64,000 bases of DNA from Calothrix sp. PCC 7716 (GCF_019977735.1 NZ_AP025019.1:186001-250000), one strand, 5' to 3'; counted from the first letter of the stretch, positions 17,548 to 26,954 are shown. The notes: a model not told the origin generated them from the sequence alone. Program-made: numbers and translations.

Positions 17548-18039
17548 CTATTTTGCACGTAAACTAATTGGGCGGATATCGCGGACTTTAAGGGTTCTTT
17601 TGCCTGCATTATCGTCATCATCAATCGTGAGTAAATACTTCACGACTGTGTGGTTTGTATTCCCACCTGTTACGGTGGAAATAAATGTTGAGTAACTGTT
17701 GCTATTGGCGCCGCAACCACTTCGGTCATGGAAGGTTTGATTCCATTCACCAATATAAACACCTTCGCCTCGTGGCTCGTCACCACTTTTTTTAATTTCC
17801 CCCCAGAGAGCTACCTTCAGTTGAGATAGCTTTGATTTTTTATTAGCGAGCATAAGTTGAAGAAACTTATCGCGATTTTGTTTGTCAATATTGGCGCCGT
17901 TACTGCATTTATCTTGGTAGTTCGCGGTTGCTGAATCAGGGCTAGTCATAACCAATGCTGGTAAAGGCGCGGACTGAGCAGCGTGTCCACTACGAGCAAA
18001 GAGTCCGAGAATACATAAAGTGAAAACAGCAAGGCGCAT
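17548..18039 (-). CDS. Secreted hypothetical protein
   Basis: 163 aa from ATG 18039, chosen because GGAGGA sits just upstream and the signal peptide then starts correctly (MRLAVFTLCILGLFA, cleavage near GHAAQS). The longer start at 18075 would bury the signal. The mature domain has paired Cys, a Lys-rich segment (KKSKLSQLKVALWGE) and an acidic turn (IDDDDNAGKR). Periplasmic or extracellular; function unknown. Confidence 0.7.
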   Translation of the reverse strand: MRLAVFTLCILGLFARSGHAAQSAPLPALVMTSPDSATANYQDKCSNGANIDKQNRDKFLQLMLANKKSKLSQLKVALWGEIKKSGDEPRGEGVYIGEWNQTFHDRSGCGANSNSYSTFISTVTGGNTNHTVVKYLLTIDDDDNAGKRTLKVRDIRPISLRAK

Positions 18040-18118
18040 AAAATCCTCCAAGCGTAAATCAATGTGTACAATCAAGATTAACCTTTATTAGCATTAACGC
18101 ACTTATTGGACATTACAA

Positions 18119-18997
18119 ATGCCCACTATTAAGACTTTAAAACCCGGTGACGAAGAAGCTCTTGAGACGTTTTTAGTACAACATGCGTTTACCTCGATGT
18201 TTCTACGGTCAAATTCGCGCGCGGTTGGGTTACGGGATGAGGGCGAAAGATTCCAGGGCACATATATTGCAGCGTATGAAAATTGTCAAATCGTTGCAGT
18301 TGCATCACATTATTGGAATGGGATGGTAATTCCCCAAGCTCCCATATATCTTGAGGAAGTGGTTAAAGCCGCTGTAGCTCGGTCTGGTCGAATGATTTCT
18401 GGAATTAGTGGACCAGCGAATCAAGTTGAAGCTACAAGAGATATTCTAGGACTTAAAGAAACACAAATTTGCCTTGCTGAACGAGAAATCTTATTTTCTC
18501 TACCACTTTGTAATTTAAAAGTTCCTGGCGCCTTAACAGATGGAGAAGTTATGTGTCGCCTACCTGAACTGCACGAGTTAGAATTGCTTGATAAATGGTG
18601 TGCTGCTTTTAGCGTAGAAGCTCTAGGTCAAACTGAGACACCAAAGTTGCTGTCAGAGTGTCAACAAACCGTACAACGGCGCCAAGCTGACAAAGTTCAT
18701 TTTTGTTTGATTAAAGAACAAAAGCCCGTTGCTTACTGCATTTTTAACGCTCAATTGCCAGATATTGTACAAATTGGGGGAGTATTCACACCTCAAGATA
18801 TGCGGGGTAATGGATATGCAAAGTGTGTTGTTGCAGGCGCCTTATTACACGCGCGCTCTTGTGGAGTAACGCAAGCCATCCTGTTTACTCGTAAGAATAA
18901 TATAGCCGCCCAATCTGCTTATCGAGCTATTGGATTTGTGCCAACCGGGGAAGAATATGGTTTGTTGCTATTACATGATGCTGTTACAGGTAGATAA
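18119..18997 (+). CDS. GNAT-family N-acetyltransferase
   Basis: 292 aa. The C-terminal half carries the acetyl-CoA motif A (QIGGVFTPQDMRGNGYA, about 218-234) and the motif B region (KNNIAAQSAYRAIGF). The N-terminal 140 residues look like a second, degenerate GNAT fold, as in two-domain GNATs. Cytosolic; acceptor unknown. Divergent from the secreted protein at 17548 and preceded by relics of a former copy. Confidence 0.85.
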   Translation: MPTIKTLKPGDEEALETFLVQHAFTSMFLRSNSRAVGLRDEGERFQGTYIAAYENCQIVAVASHYWNGMVIPQAPIYLEEVVKAAVARSGRMISGISGPANQVEATRDILGLKETQICLAEREILFSLPLCNLKVPGALTDGEVMCRLPELHELELLDKWCAAFSVEALGQTETPKLLSECQQTVQRRQADKVHFCLIKEQKPVAYCIFNAQLPDIVQIGGVFTPQDMRGNGYAKCVVAGALLHARSCGVTQAILFTRKNNIAAQSAYRAIGFVPTGEEYGLLLLHDAVTGR

Positions 18998-19130
18998 TTT
19001 AACTTTTTTGTACGCGCACACAGGTTCTACTTAAAAGGCATAGGTACAGGTTTTACTTTAAATGCATAAACGACTCAAACAGAACCTGTAAGAGAAGTAA
19101 CACGTTCGTGGTTTTCAATGAAGGAAAAAT

Positions 19131-19772
19131 ATGATATACGAAGATGTTCTCAGGTTCTGGTTTCGGGTGGAAGGTAACACTGATATTACGGCGATGGTTC
19201 GTCAATGGGAATGGTGGTTTCGTGGAGGTACAAGCAGCTACATAGCCGAAAATTTTATACCTTTACTGGAACAGGCAGCGCGCGGTGAACTTGATATTTG
19301 GTCAAGTCAACCACAGTCCCGACTCGCACTTATAATCGTTCTCGACCAGTTCTCACGAACTATATATAAAGGAACTGCTCAAGCATTTGCACAGGACTCG
19401 AAAGCCCGCGCGTTGACTCTTGAAGGAATCGACATTGGGCACTACGCTGCACTCGAAACACCTTGGGAAAAAACTTTCTTTTTCCTGCCGTTGGGACATT
19501 CAGAGGATATAAAGCATTTAGAGTTAGCGGTTGAGCTTGCAGATCAACTTGTTTTAGAGGCGCCTGTTGAATACCGAGAGTTGCTAAAATTCTCAGCCGA
19601 GCAAGCGCGTAGACATCGAGATGTAATTGCAAGATTTGGGCGCCATCCTCATCGCAATGAGGTTTTAGGGTGCCTTGCAACACCCGAAGAACTTGAGTAT
19701 CTAGCAAATGAACAACTTGTGCATACTCGTTCTATGCCGCCCCACCTGTCCCAATTTCTCTCTAATAGTTGA
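19131..19772 (+). CDS. DUF924 family protein
   Basis: 213 aa, the normal family length. Hallmarks: VLRFWF at the N-terminus, VLDQFSRTIYKGTAQAF at about 81-97 (family LDQFPRNIYRGT), EKTFFFLPLGHSED, and RRHRDVIARFGRHPHRNEVL near 165-182. The helical TPR-like protein family is widespread in bacteria with no settled function. Start at ATG 19131 agrees with the family N-terminus. Confidence 0.88.
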   Translation: MIYEDVLRFWFRVEGNTDITAMVRQWEWWFRGGTSSYIAENFIPLLEQAARGELDIWSSQPQSRLALIIVLDQFSRTIYKGTAQAFAQDSKARALTLEGIDIGHYAALETPWEKTFFFLPLGHSEDIKHLELAVELADQLVLEAPVEYRELLKFSAEQARRHRDVIARFGRHPHRNEVLGCLATPEELEYLANEQLVHTRSMPPHLSQFLSNS

Positions 19773-19951
19773 GGTAGGTGTGCATTTATAAGGTTGTTAC
19801 AGGCGCCTGAATTTCTGAAACAATAACTTTAAATGGTGTTTAAAAACTTGAAAGCACTCACTTCTTAATTCGTAGCGCCGAATACTTTTTGTATTTAAAA
19901 ACTAAACGTATTGAATCTGTAATGTTGCTATAGGCGCCTTCTTAAAATATT

Positions 19952-20494
19952 TCATCGTTTTGGTGTAAGAAGAGTGGCAATGTGGTCTGCAACATCTTTG
20001 GCAGAACGGTATTCTGTATCAATTAGTTCACCAAAAGAATTGTCTAGATAGGCATTTGAACATTCTACAATCCGTCGGGCAATCCACTCAGACCCCTTAC
20101 CCTCAATTTTAGTACCTCTTTGTATAAGGCGTGTTTTAATAGTATCGAGGCTTGCCGTTAAGCAAAATATTCTAAGTATAGGCTCAAAACTTTTAATTCC
20201 CGTAACAATTTCATTAAAATAATCATGGTGACTAAATGTCATCGGGACTATTACTGTACCAGGGGTGAACCAATGGTATAGACGGATGCCTGTAATTGTA
20301 GATTTTCTCCACAGTTCTATATGTTGAAAGTCGTTCGCTCCTGTTCTTTTCAACTTAATCCATTTGGGAGCGCGCATCAAAACCGACCCTACCCATTCAG
20401 GATTATATATAGCACTACCTCGAAGGTGAGTACGCAAGATTCTTGCTACAGTTGTTTTACCAACTCCGAATGAGCCATTAAGCAATATAATCAT
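19952..20494 (-). CDS. TmrB-like P-loop nucleoside or nucleotide kinase
   Basis: 180 aa from ATG 20494, where MIILLNGSFGVGKTT opens the P-loop exactly as in TmrB-type proteins; the 11-codon TTG extension is unlikely. Further TmrB landmarks are NPEWVG, VPMTFSHHDYFNEI and the lid RLIQRGTKIEGKGSEWIARR. TmrB gives tunicamycin tolerance in Bacillus; most homologues are small-molecule kinases of unknown substrate. The resistance role is inferred only. Confidence 0.75.
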   Translation of the reverse strand: MIILLNGSFGVGKTTVARILRTHLRGSAIYNPEWVGSVLMRAPKWIKLKRTGANDFQHIELWRKSTITGIRLYHWFTPGTVIVPMTFSHHDYFNEIVTGIKSFEPILRIFCLTASLDTIKTRLIQRGTKIEGKGSEWIARRIVECSNAYLDNSFGELIDTEYRSAKDVADHIATLLTPKR

Positions 20495-20561
20495 AAAAAG
20501 TTGTTGATGCAAATTCGCTTTACGCAATAAGTTCTAGTATCGAGTGGCGCCGTTTTAACAA

Positions 20562-21083
20562 TCAGTTCAGATTAGGGTCTGTGGAGCGCACAGTTCGACT
20601 TAACCCATTTTTGACAAGCCAGCTATCAATGATTTCGTAGATTTTATCTATGACTTCCTGAGAATAACCGTTTTCTAGCATCCAGGTTTCAAATGGATTG
20701 GCGCCAGATGCAATTTGTTCGAGCATTGCATCAAACTCTGATTCGGAAATACTGCAAGTCGCTAAAAAATCAGCTTGATTCCAAGGAATAATACCATTAG
20801 CCATTAGTTGCAATAAAGGACGTTGGTTTCCTTGTACTAATTGTCCTAAAAAATCGCGAATTTCTTCTTGATGACTTTCTTCTAAATCGCGATATTCCAT
20901 TTGTCGGTCAAGTTGAAGCTTTACACGACTAACACCACCAATTGCTAACCAGCTTTTAACATCATCGACAGCACTAGAACATCTACCAAAACGGTCTGTT
21001 TGTAGTAGATGAAGCGCTCCCTCAAAGCTTCTACGCAGGGCGCCGCGCCAATCACCATGTTCTAAATATTCGATTAGTGACAT
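20562..21083 (-). CDS. Hypothetical protein, 173 aa
   Basis: Soluble helical protein starting MSLIEYLEHGDWRGALRRSF. The C-terminal half looks like a small HTH-containing domain (ISESEFDAMLEQIASG, NGYSQEVIDKIYEIIDSWL). It precedes the kinase gene on the same strand by about 70 bases. No family recognised. Confidence 0.65.
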   Translation of the reverse strand: MSLIEYLEHGDWRGALRRSFEGALHLLQTDRFGRCSSAVDDVKSWLAIGGVSRVKLQLDRQMEYRDLEESHQEEIRDFLGQLVQGNQRPLLQLMANGIIPWNQADFLATCSISESEFDAMLEQIASGANPFETWMLENGYSQEVIDKIYEIIDSWLVKNGLSRTVRSTDPNLN

Positions 21084-21180
21084 CTTTGGTGAGTATAGGT
21101 GTTTTACCTCTCCTATTTTACTGCTTGATAGGAAAACGGCGCCTGAACTTTTGAAACCATAACTTTAAATGGCGCCGATT

Positions 21181-21603
21181 TTAAACTACCCCATTGACAT
21201 TCAAAAACTTTGCAATCTGTTGGGATGCCAACGTAAAAGCTTCCTGCAATTCTCTACTATTGGCGCCCCAGAATATAGCTTGTTTTCCTCTTACATCTTC
21301 CACTGGTTGCTCAAATAAAACTGGACTATTTAATTGATACGCCCAATTACCATCAGTACCTGTACAATCAGTGATTTGTACGGCGCCGATAATTGCCCCT
21401 CGCTTTACCCCACTTTTATCGATATTGTAAGTTATAAAATATTCATCACTTGCCTTTGACTGAGACGCATGTATTAATACCCAGCCTCTACGCTTGGTCG
21501 GTTGCGTTCGATACTCCTCTGTTTTCAAGCCAAGACAGATTGCATAAGCAAATGGTGCGTGGATACTGATAGCTTTTAAATTAGTTGGGTAGTTGATTGG
21601 CAT
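21181..21603 (-). CDS. ASCH/PUA-like domain protein
   Basis: 140 aa. LKAISIHAPFAYAICLGLK with EEYRT, followed by RRGWVLIHAS and RGAIIGAVQITDC, is the ASCH beta-barrel pattern: the G-K/E-R segment, strand, then a hydrophobic strand with acidic end. The family binds RNA or modified nucleotides. A scrap matching its C-terminus lies at 38014-38085. Start at the ATG giving MPINYPTNLKAIS is the only good one. Confidence 0.75.
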   Translation of the reverse strand: MPINYPTNLKAISIHAPFAYAICLGLKTEEYRTQPTKRRGWVLIHASQSKASDEYFITYNIDKSGVKRGAIIGAVQITDCTGTDGNWAYQLNSPVLFEQPVEDVRGKQAIFWGANSRELQEAFTLASQQIAKFLNVNGVV

Positions 21604-21757
21604 TCATAAACAATAGCTGATAGAACAGTATTTTATTGCAGGCGCCTGTAAATATGTTGATTCGTATGAATGTGGGCGCCGAGTTAAAAATGGCGCCTAC
21701 CTCACCTCTAAGAACAGTGCTAAAATAACCCTTGAGCAATGACTTCAGGGTTTATTC

Positions 21758-21784
21758 AAGGATGTATATACTGTATACATCCTT
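21758..21784. promoter_or_regulatory. Perfect 11-base inverted repeat in a divergent promoter region
   Basis: AAGGATGTATA, TACTG, TATACATCCTT. It lies between the ASCH gene and the membrane gene at 21905, about 120 bases before the latter. Without a T run it looks more like an operator than a terminator. Confidence 0.5.
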
Positions 21785-21795
21785 TACAAAAAGTC

Positions 21796-21832
21796 AATAC
21801 TTATAAATACTTAGGTATTTAAGTATTTAATA
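21796..21832. repeat. Dispersed TAAATACTTA-type AT-rich repeat, copy 1
   Basis: Several overlapping TACTTA/TAAGTA half-sites (AATACTTATAAATACTTAGG, then TATTTAAGTATTTAA). Related copies are at 37941, 42550, 46450, 48531 and 49335, all between genes. Confidence 0.6.
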
Positions 21833-21904
21833 TTCTGCCAAAATAACGCTTGTTTTGATGATGCAAGACATAAGCAGTGTTAAATAAAAAAGTCAAAGAA
21901 CATC

Positions 21905-22354
21905 ATGATTGAAAAGACAGATACTTTATCACCAGAGGAATACAGAGATTTATATCTGAAAGTTTGGGAAAAAGAGCAAAGTTATATTCAGATTCGATGG
22001 ACAGTAGTAACATTTTTTATAAGTGTTAGCTTTGCAATCATGGGTTTCTCATTCAATATAAGTAATCCGAAGCTACCTATTATTATTCCTCAGTTGATTG
22101 GCTGTGGTATTTATTGGTTCGCATTCCTGGTTCATCTCGTTCTGTATGATTTAACTGAATACTATAGAGAATATTTATTGAGCATGGAAAGAGAAGGTTT
22201 GGTTAAGTATGACGTAAGAACAAGAGCTAACAAATTTTTTAGTGAGCGAAGAAATAAGCTAGGGAGACCGCATCCAACTGCATTACTAGCTTATTTTGGC
22301 ATTGGTTACACTTTGGTGGTTGTATTAATCGCTATCAAATTATACTTATTTTGA
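21905..22354 (+). CDS. Small membrane protein, three predicted helices
   Basis: 149 aa. A charged N-terminus (EEYRDLYLKVWEKEQSY) precedes hydrophobic segments near 31-51, 58-80 and 126-148. A cytosolic loop holds EYYREYLLSMEREGLVKY. It resembles small membrane effectors or accessory proteins in general shape, but no family is recognised. Confidence 0.65.
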   Translation: MIEKTDTLSPEEYRDLYLKVWEKEQSYIQIRWTVVTFFISVSFAIMGFSFNISNPKLPIIIPQLIGCGIYWFAFLVHLVLYDLTEYYREYLLSMEREGLVKYDVRTRANKFFSERRNKLGRPHPTALLAYFGIGYTLVVVLIAIKLYLF

Positions 22355-22597
22355 TGAGCAATGTTTCCAAAACTAAACGTATTGTATTTTTGTGATACAT
22401 AGAAGCTTTAATCGCAGTTGTTATTCGCTTGTGCGGTAGAAAAAGTTATTGGTGGGCAGGCGCCTTTTCGTATATTGGAGGCGCCTTCAATGTCTAGAGC
22501 TATACATAATAACTATTGCTTTGTAGTGCTTGTAATTCCAATAATATATAGGTAAACTAAAAAGGCTCTGCGGCATTTACTGAAATTAAATAAGTTA

Positions 22598-24037
22598 ATG
22601 TATAACTCGGCTACAAGCGCGCTGATTGGTAAAACGCTACGTTCCAGATATAAAGTTATTCAAAAATTGGGTAGTGGGGGTTTTGGCGATACCTACCTAG
22701 CTCAAGATTTAGATTTGCCGTTCAAACCTTATTGTGTCGTCAAGCATCTCTCACCAAAAGGCGCCAGACAAGAACATTTAGTGACTGCTAAAAGATTATT
22801 TAATTCCGAAGCAGAAGTTCTTTACCGTTTGGGAAAGCATAATCAAATACCTTGTTTATATGCCCACTTCTGTGAGGATGACGAATTTTACCTTGTGCAG
22901 GAATTTATCGATGGGCATGATTTGAGTGAAGAAATTACACCAGGTCAAGTTAAGAGTGAAGCAGAAACAATTGAACTGTTGCAATCAATACTATCAATTC
23001 TAATATTTGTTCATCAGCAAGGGGTTATCCATCGGGATATTAAACCGCAGAATATAATACGGCGGAAACAGGATGGGAAATTAGTGCTAATTGATTTCGG
23101 CGCCGTAAAAAACATTAGTACTCAAGGAGTTGCAATAAGCTCCACTATTGCAATCGGAACTCCTGGCTATATGGCGCCGGAACAAGTGAGCGGACACCCT
23201 AAATTATGCAGCGATATTTATGCTGTAGGAATGATTGGTATTCAAGCTCTTACTGGTTTAACACCAAACTCATTATTAAAAAACTATGATACGTTGGAAG
23301 TAATTTGGCATAACAAAGTACGAGGGTGCAATAAGCTTAAATATATTTTGGATAAGATGGTAGCATATCATTTTAATCAGCGTTACCAAAATACATCTGT
23401 TGTATTAGAGGCACTTTCGACGCTTCAAGCAGAGCAATCACGAACACAACCTATAACTGTAAATTTATTAGCGGCGCCAACACAGCAGGTAATAGTAACA
23501 CAAAATCTAGATGCCACAACTTCATTAGTAGTGATACCCAAAGCTGGCGCGACTTTACAACAAACAAAAGAATTTGAATTGACTTCTGAAAAAGTAATTA
23601 ATTATGCTCCCTTACGTGACTTCCTGAAAGCAGGCTTGTTAAAAGAAGCTGATAGAGAAACAACTAAAGTTATGCTTCAAGCGTCTGGTCGAGAGTCTAA
23701 AAGCTGGTTACGGGTAGAAGATATAGAAAAATTTCCTTGTCACGATTTATGTACAGTTAATAGTCTTTGGGTTACTCATACTAATGGACGTTTTGGTTTT
23801 AGCATTCAAAAGCAGCTATTTCAAAGTAATGGTGGTACAAAAGAGTACGACCCCAAAGTTTGGGAAGCTTTTGGCAAGCAGGTAGGTTGGTTTCAAGAAG
23901 GAAAGTGGTTAAGCAATCGCAATGTAAACTTTGACTATGATGCTCCTATGGGATGCCTTCCCACGTTTTTAGGAGGCGCCTGGGGATTTAGAGTAGGAAC
24001 CGGAGGTAGTTATCTTCTCACGCGCGCGGACTTGTAA
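22598..24037 (+). CDS. Serine/threonine protein kinase with C-terminal GUN4 domain
   Basis: 479 aa. Kinase domain about 18-285: Gly loop LGSGGFGDTY, K49 in CVVKH, catalytic loop HRDIKPQN with D147, DFG 166-168, and GTPGYMAPEQ in the activation segment. A linker of about 50 residues leads to a GUN4 domain (about 339-475) with NYAPLRDFLKAG, WLRVEDIEKFPC and DYDAPMGCLPTFLGGAWG. GUN4 binds porphyrins and assists Mg-chelatase; kinase-GUN4 fusions are a cyanobacterial design, so this protein may couple tetrapyrrole level to phosphorylation. No membrane segment. All key kinase residues are present. Confidence 0.93.
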   Translation: MYNSATSALIGKTLRSRYKVIQKLGSGGFGDTYLAQDLDLPFKPYCVVKHLSPKGARQEHLVTAKRLFNSEAEVLYRLGKHNQIPCLYAHFCEDDEFYLVQEFIDGHDLSEEITPGQVKSEAETIELLQSILSILIFVHQQGVIHRDIKPQNIIRRKQDGKLVLIDFGAVKNISTQGVAISSTIAIGTPGYMAPEQVSGHPKLCSDIYAVGMIGIQALTGLTPNSLLKNYDTLEVIWHNKVRGCNKLKYILDKMVAYHFNQRYQNTSVVLEALSTLQAEQSRTQPITVNLLAAPTQQVIVTQNLDATTSLVVIPKAGATLQQTKEFELTSEKVINYAPLRDFLKAGLLKEADRETTKVMLQASGRESKSWLRVEDIEKFPCHDLCTVNSLWVTHTNGRFGFSIQKQLFQSNGGTKEYDPKVWEAFGKQVGWFQEGKWLSNRNVNFDYDAPMGCLPTFLGGAWGFRVGTGGSYLLTRADL

Positions 24038-24129
24038 TATTTTTAAAGTGGAACATCAAGCTACTACGGGTGCTTATTAATAGTATGACCAAACTCAATT
24101 GAAAACGGCGCCTTCTCCACACCATAAAA

Positions 24130-24381
24130 CTACTCTGAAGTATCAAAGTTAACTTCAAAATCAACACCTAGTACTTTTTCAATCTTACGAAGCGTATCCT
24201 CTGGTAATGCATTTCTAACTTTTTCTGCCTCGATGTCGTACCAATGAACACGAGACAATTCAGCGAGCGCGCAAATCACCTCAAGCGGGCGCCCGTCAGC
24301 AACTCTTGCTTCTCGAATACGCTGTCCTAACCCAGGAGTTTGTTTATCTATAGTACGCCTAACTTTCATTTTTACTTTCAA
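24130..24381 (-). CDS. XRE-type helix-turn-helix regulator
   Basis: 83 aa. GLGQRIREARVADGRPLEVICALAEL followed by SRVHWYDIEAE and LRKIEKVLGVDFE matches the Cro/C1 five-helix fold. The first ATG gives MKVKMKVRR; the ATG four codons later is also possible. An inverted repeat about 60-90 bases upstream (24442-24471) may be its own operator. Confidence 0.7.
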   Translation of the reverse strand: MKVKMKVRRTIDKQTPGLGQRIREARVADGRPLEVICALAELSRVHWYDIEAEKVRNALPEDTLRKIEKVLGVDFEVNFDTSE

Positions 24382-24441
24382 TACACTCTAAAGTTAAACT
24401 ATTTGCTTTCGCGAAGTGTACCTACCGAAGCCAATCTTAAT

Positions 24442-24471
24442 ATTGTAAGACGTTAGCTTACATCTTACAAT
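24442..24471. promoter_or_regulatory. Inverted repeat, candidate operator of the XRE regulator
   Basis: ATTGTAAGA, 12 bases, TCTTACAAT, with a third half-site (CTTACA) inside the spacer that also pairs with the left arm. Three TGTAAG/CTTACA half-sites upstream of an HTH gene suit autoregulation. Confidence 0.5.
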
Positions 24472-24629
24472 AATAGATATAAAAGAATACGTTCCGTTCG
24501 TATTGGTGCCGAATCAAAAGGCGCCTGAAACAATATATAGTCGTGTCAAGTATTTAAGCATCATATAAGCACTGGCGAACACAAACTATATAGTTCAAAG
24601 TAGTTTAAATTCGGTAGTTGGAGCATTTC

Positions 24630-24914
24630 TTACTTTTCTTCGTTCGTACTAGTATTATCGTGTTCATTTGGCAAATCGGGTTTTAGCGGTGGCTCCGCTA
24701 CATTAGATACTTCGAGGCTTTCTAAAGGTATATCTGGTAAATCGGGTTTTAGCGGTGGTGCCGATACGTCAGATACTTCGAGGCTTTTTAAAGGTATATC
24801 TGATGAATCGGGTTTTTTGCGTGTTTTTATTCCATTGAACATTTCCTTTGTTGTAAGTTCAAACTTTCCTAGGTTTTTTGGCGAGAAATCATCGCCTGAG
24901 TTTTTACGAGCCAT
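24630..24914 (-). CDS. Small proline-rich repeat protein
   Basis: 94 aa. A head with MARKNSGDDFSPKNLGKFEL precedes two 22-residue repeats of the form DIPLKSLEVSDVSAPPLKPD, with part of a third, and an acidic tail. The matching 66-base DNA repeats are nearly identical, so the array can expand or contract. Likely disordered; function unknown. Confidence 0.6.
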   Translation of the reverse strand: MARKNSGDDFSPKNLGKFELTTKEMFNGIKTRKKPDSSDIPLKSLEVSDVSAPPLKPDLPDIPLESLEVSNVAEPPLKPDLPNEHDNTSTNEEK

Positions 24915-24976
24915 ATTTTATTACTGGTGCAGGTCAATTAAATACGATACATAAGCTTTAACTGGCTATGTGGTAA

Positions 24977-25249
24977 TTAGCAATACATCTGTTTGTTTCT
25001 GTGATCAGTGTAAGCAGTGATATATTTTACTGACTCTGAAATTTGACGAAACTGTCTAGCCAAGGTACTTTTTCCAACACCACCTTGGCCCGATATGCTA
25101 AAGATAAAACGGCGCAGGCTATTTTCTGGATCTAACGATAAATTTCGGCGAAACAAGGAGATTTGCTCCTGGCGCCCGACAAAAGCCAATTGCTGACGTT
25201 GTTTATTGATATCCTGTAAGCTTTTGCGCTTATTTTGTGAATCTATCAC
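24977..25249 (-). pseudogene. N-terminal relic of a STAND-type P-loop ATPase
   Basis: QLAFVGRQEQISLFRRNL and SISGQGGVGKSTLARQF are the start and Walker A of AAA/NB-ARC-type signalling ATPases. The frame ends after 90 residues with an unrelated tail, so Walker B, the sensor and all repeats are gone. A complete protein of this kind would be several hundred residues. Confidence 0.7.
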
Positions 25250-25431
25250 CGAATTTATACTGACGTGTTGTTACTTAGATAAATAATAACTACATTTAAA
25301 GTACTTTTGATTTCAGATTGTATTATTTTTTGCATTTGTATAAGATTATTAGTTAAAATTCAGCAAAATCTCTTAGTATATTTACTTAGGTATAGGAACG
25401 AGGCGCCAATGCTCTGTTCTCCAGGCTCCAG

Positions 25432-25875
25432 GTGTCGCAGATGCTTGACCCAGCTATAAAAAGTAAGAAGTCAGCAGTTGAAAAGCATCACTTGTTTCCT
25501 AGAGCGCACCTGAAAAGTTTGCAAATTACTGAGGTGAGGCAAATTAACCAAGTTGCTAACTTTGCTTTCGTTGAGTGGTCAGATAATATAGCTATCAAAG
25601 ATAAGGCGCCGTATCTGTTTCTTTTCCTGAGTATCGTGATTTGTACAAGGATAACGCTGCGGAGTTAGAGCTTTTAATGCAGTGGCACCATGCAACCTGA
25701 TGGTTGGGAGAAGATGGAGTACGATGAGTTTTTAGGCAGGTGCCGGGTTTTAATTGCTGGTGTTATCCGCTTCATGGGTGGAGAAGCTGTTTGGTTAGGT
25801 GGGCACCTTATCGATGTGGCGCCGATATTTATTTGGTTGAGAATGCCATCAGCTTTTTATATGCAAGAAAATTGA
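25432..25875 (+). pseudogene. Frameshifted C-terminal relic of a DUF262/DUF1524 (GmrSD-type) protein
   Basis: AVEKHHLFPRAHLKSLQITE is the HNH-like motif of the DUF1524 domain, followed by INQVANFAFVEWSDNIAIKDKAP. A frame change near 25610 moves the continuation (YRDLYKDNAAELELLMQWH) to another phase, and a last piece (PDGWEKMEYDEFLGRCRVL) is in a third. GmrSD-type enzymes are type IV restriction systems acting on modified DNA. The DUF262 NTPase part is absent. Confidence 0.75.
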
Positions 25876-25897
25876 TAGGTGCCTAACGTCAGTTAAA

Positions 25898-26152
25898 TCA
25901 ATTAAATTTATTGACAAAATTACTTATATCATTTAATGCTTTCTCATAATTACTAATAGGAAGTCTTACCTCTGTTTTGTCTGGCATTGTGTATTTAGAT
26001 TGTATAGGAAGCTTAAACATAGGAATTCCTAGAGATGCTGATACTTTGCCTGATGTATGAAAATCTTTTATATTTGAAACATAGGTATTGACCCAATCTT
26101 CAAGAGATATTGGTGTACCTCGTAAAGCAAATAATTGAGGGAATTTTTTATA
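25898..26152 (-). pseudogene. Displaced C-terminus of the ParA-like gene
   Basis: One base out of phase with the ParA frame, beginning YKKFPQLFALRGTPISLEDW and running 84 codons to TGA 25898. It continues the ParA sequence smoothly (IRDELTV, then YKKFPQ). The switch lies beside an A6 run, so it may be a recent mutation, a sequencing error or a slippage site. Confidence 0.7.
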
Positions 26153-26954
26153 CTGTTAACTCGTCTCTTATAGAATCATAGGCTGTTGCTACACCATCTT
26201 TAATAGTATAGTTATTAAAAGCAAATTCATAAATAGATGGTAATTTAAGTTTAAATTGTTCGACTTGGCTTTTGAAAGTAATTATTCCATCAGCATACTG
26301 CTGTAAAGCAGCAGAAGGATACTGACCATAAAGTAACATAAAAAGACTTTTTATTCCCTCTAATGAGCTAAAATCAGCCATCATCGGAATCACAATCTTG
26401 TCTGAAGATACTAAAGCCATCTGTGTGTAAATAGAAAAACTAGGGTTGCAATCTATAAAAACAACCATATTAGTATATTTTTCAACATCAAACTCACATT
26501 CACATAATCTTCTTATCGCCGTCATATACTCTGACCAAGCTTTAATATTAGCAGGATTAATAACAGCATAATTTAATGCTAATGAAAGAGATTCTAAAAA
26601 GGAATCACCAGCTATTAAATATAAATTTTGCGAAATATTTTGGTTATAACGGGCAACAGAAATACGAAAGGGATTAGTCAGCCTACGAAAACTTGAATTT
26701 CCTTTTAAAAGCCAATCCATAAATCCAACTATATTTTTTCTGGTAGCAGAAGATTGTATTCTCTGATTTGTTCTATATCCAACTCTTCCTCCTCCTAATA
26801 AAAATTGAGATATATTTGCTTGAGGGCACATGTCAATTACCAATACTTGAGTGTCAGGATGAGTTTCTGCATATAGAGTTGCAGCATTAAAACAAAGTGT
26901 AGTTTTTCCTACACCACCTTTATTGTTATAAAAACTATAGATATCAATGCTCAT
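26148..26954 (-). CDS. ParA-family Walker ATPase, C-terminus frameshifted
   Basis: 268 aa in the open part; about 352 if joined to 25898-26152. MSIDIYSFYNNKGGVGKTTL carries the deviant Walker A (KGGVGKTT) of ParA/MinD ATPases. VLVIDMCPQANIS is switch I/A' and MVVFIDCNPSFSIY is Walker B. ParA proteins position plasmids, chromosomes or other cargo. No ParB-like gene follows, and the neighbours are decayed defence genes, so it could be an orphan or a defence-linked ParA. Confidence 0.85.
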   Translation of the reverse strand: MSIDIYSFYNNKGGVGKTTLCFNAATLYAETHPDTQVLVIDMCPQANISQFLLGGGRVGYRTNQRIQSSATRKNIVGFMDWLLKGNSSFRRLTNPFRISVARYNQNISQNLYLIAGDSFLESLSLALNYAVINPANIKAWSEYMTAIRRLCECEFDVEKYTNMVVFIDCNPSFSIYTQMALVSSDKIVIPMMADFSSLEGIKSLFMLLYGQYPSAALQQYADGIITFKSQVEQFKLKLPSIYEFAFNNYTIKDGVATAYDSIRDELTV

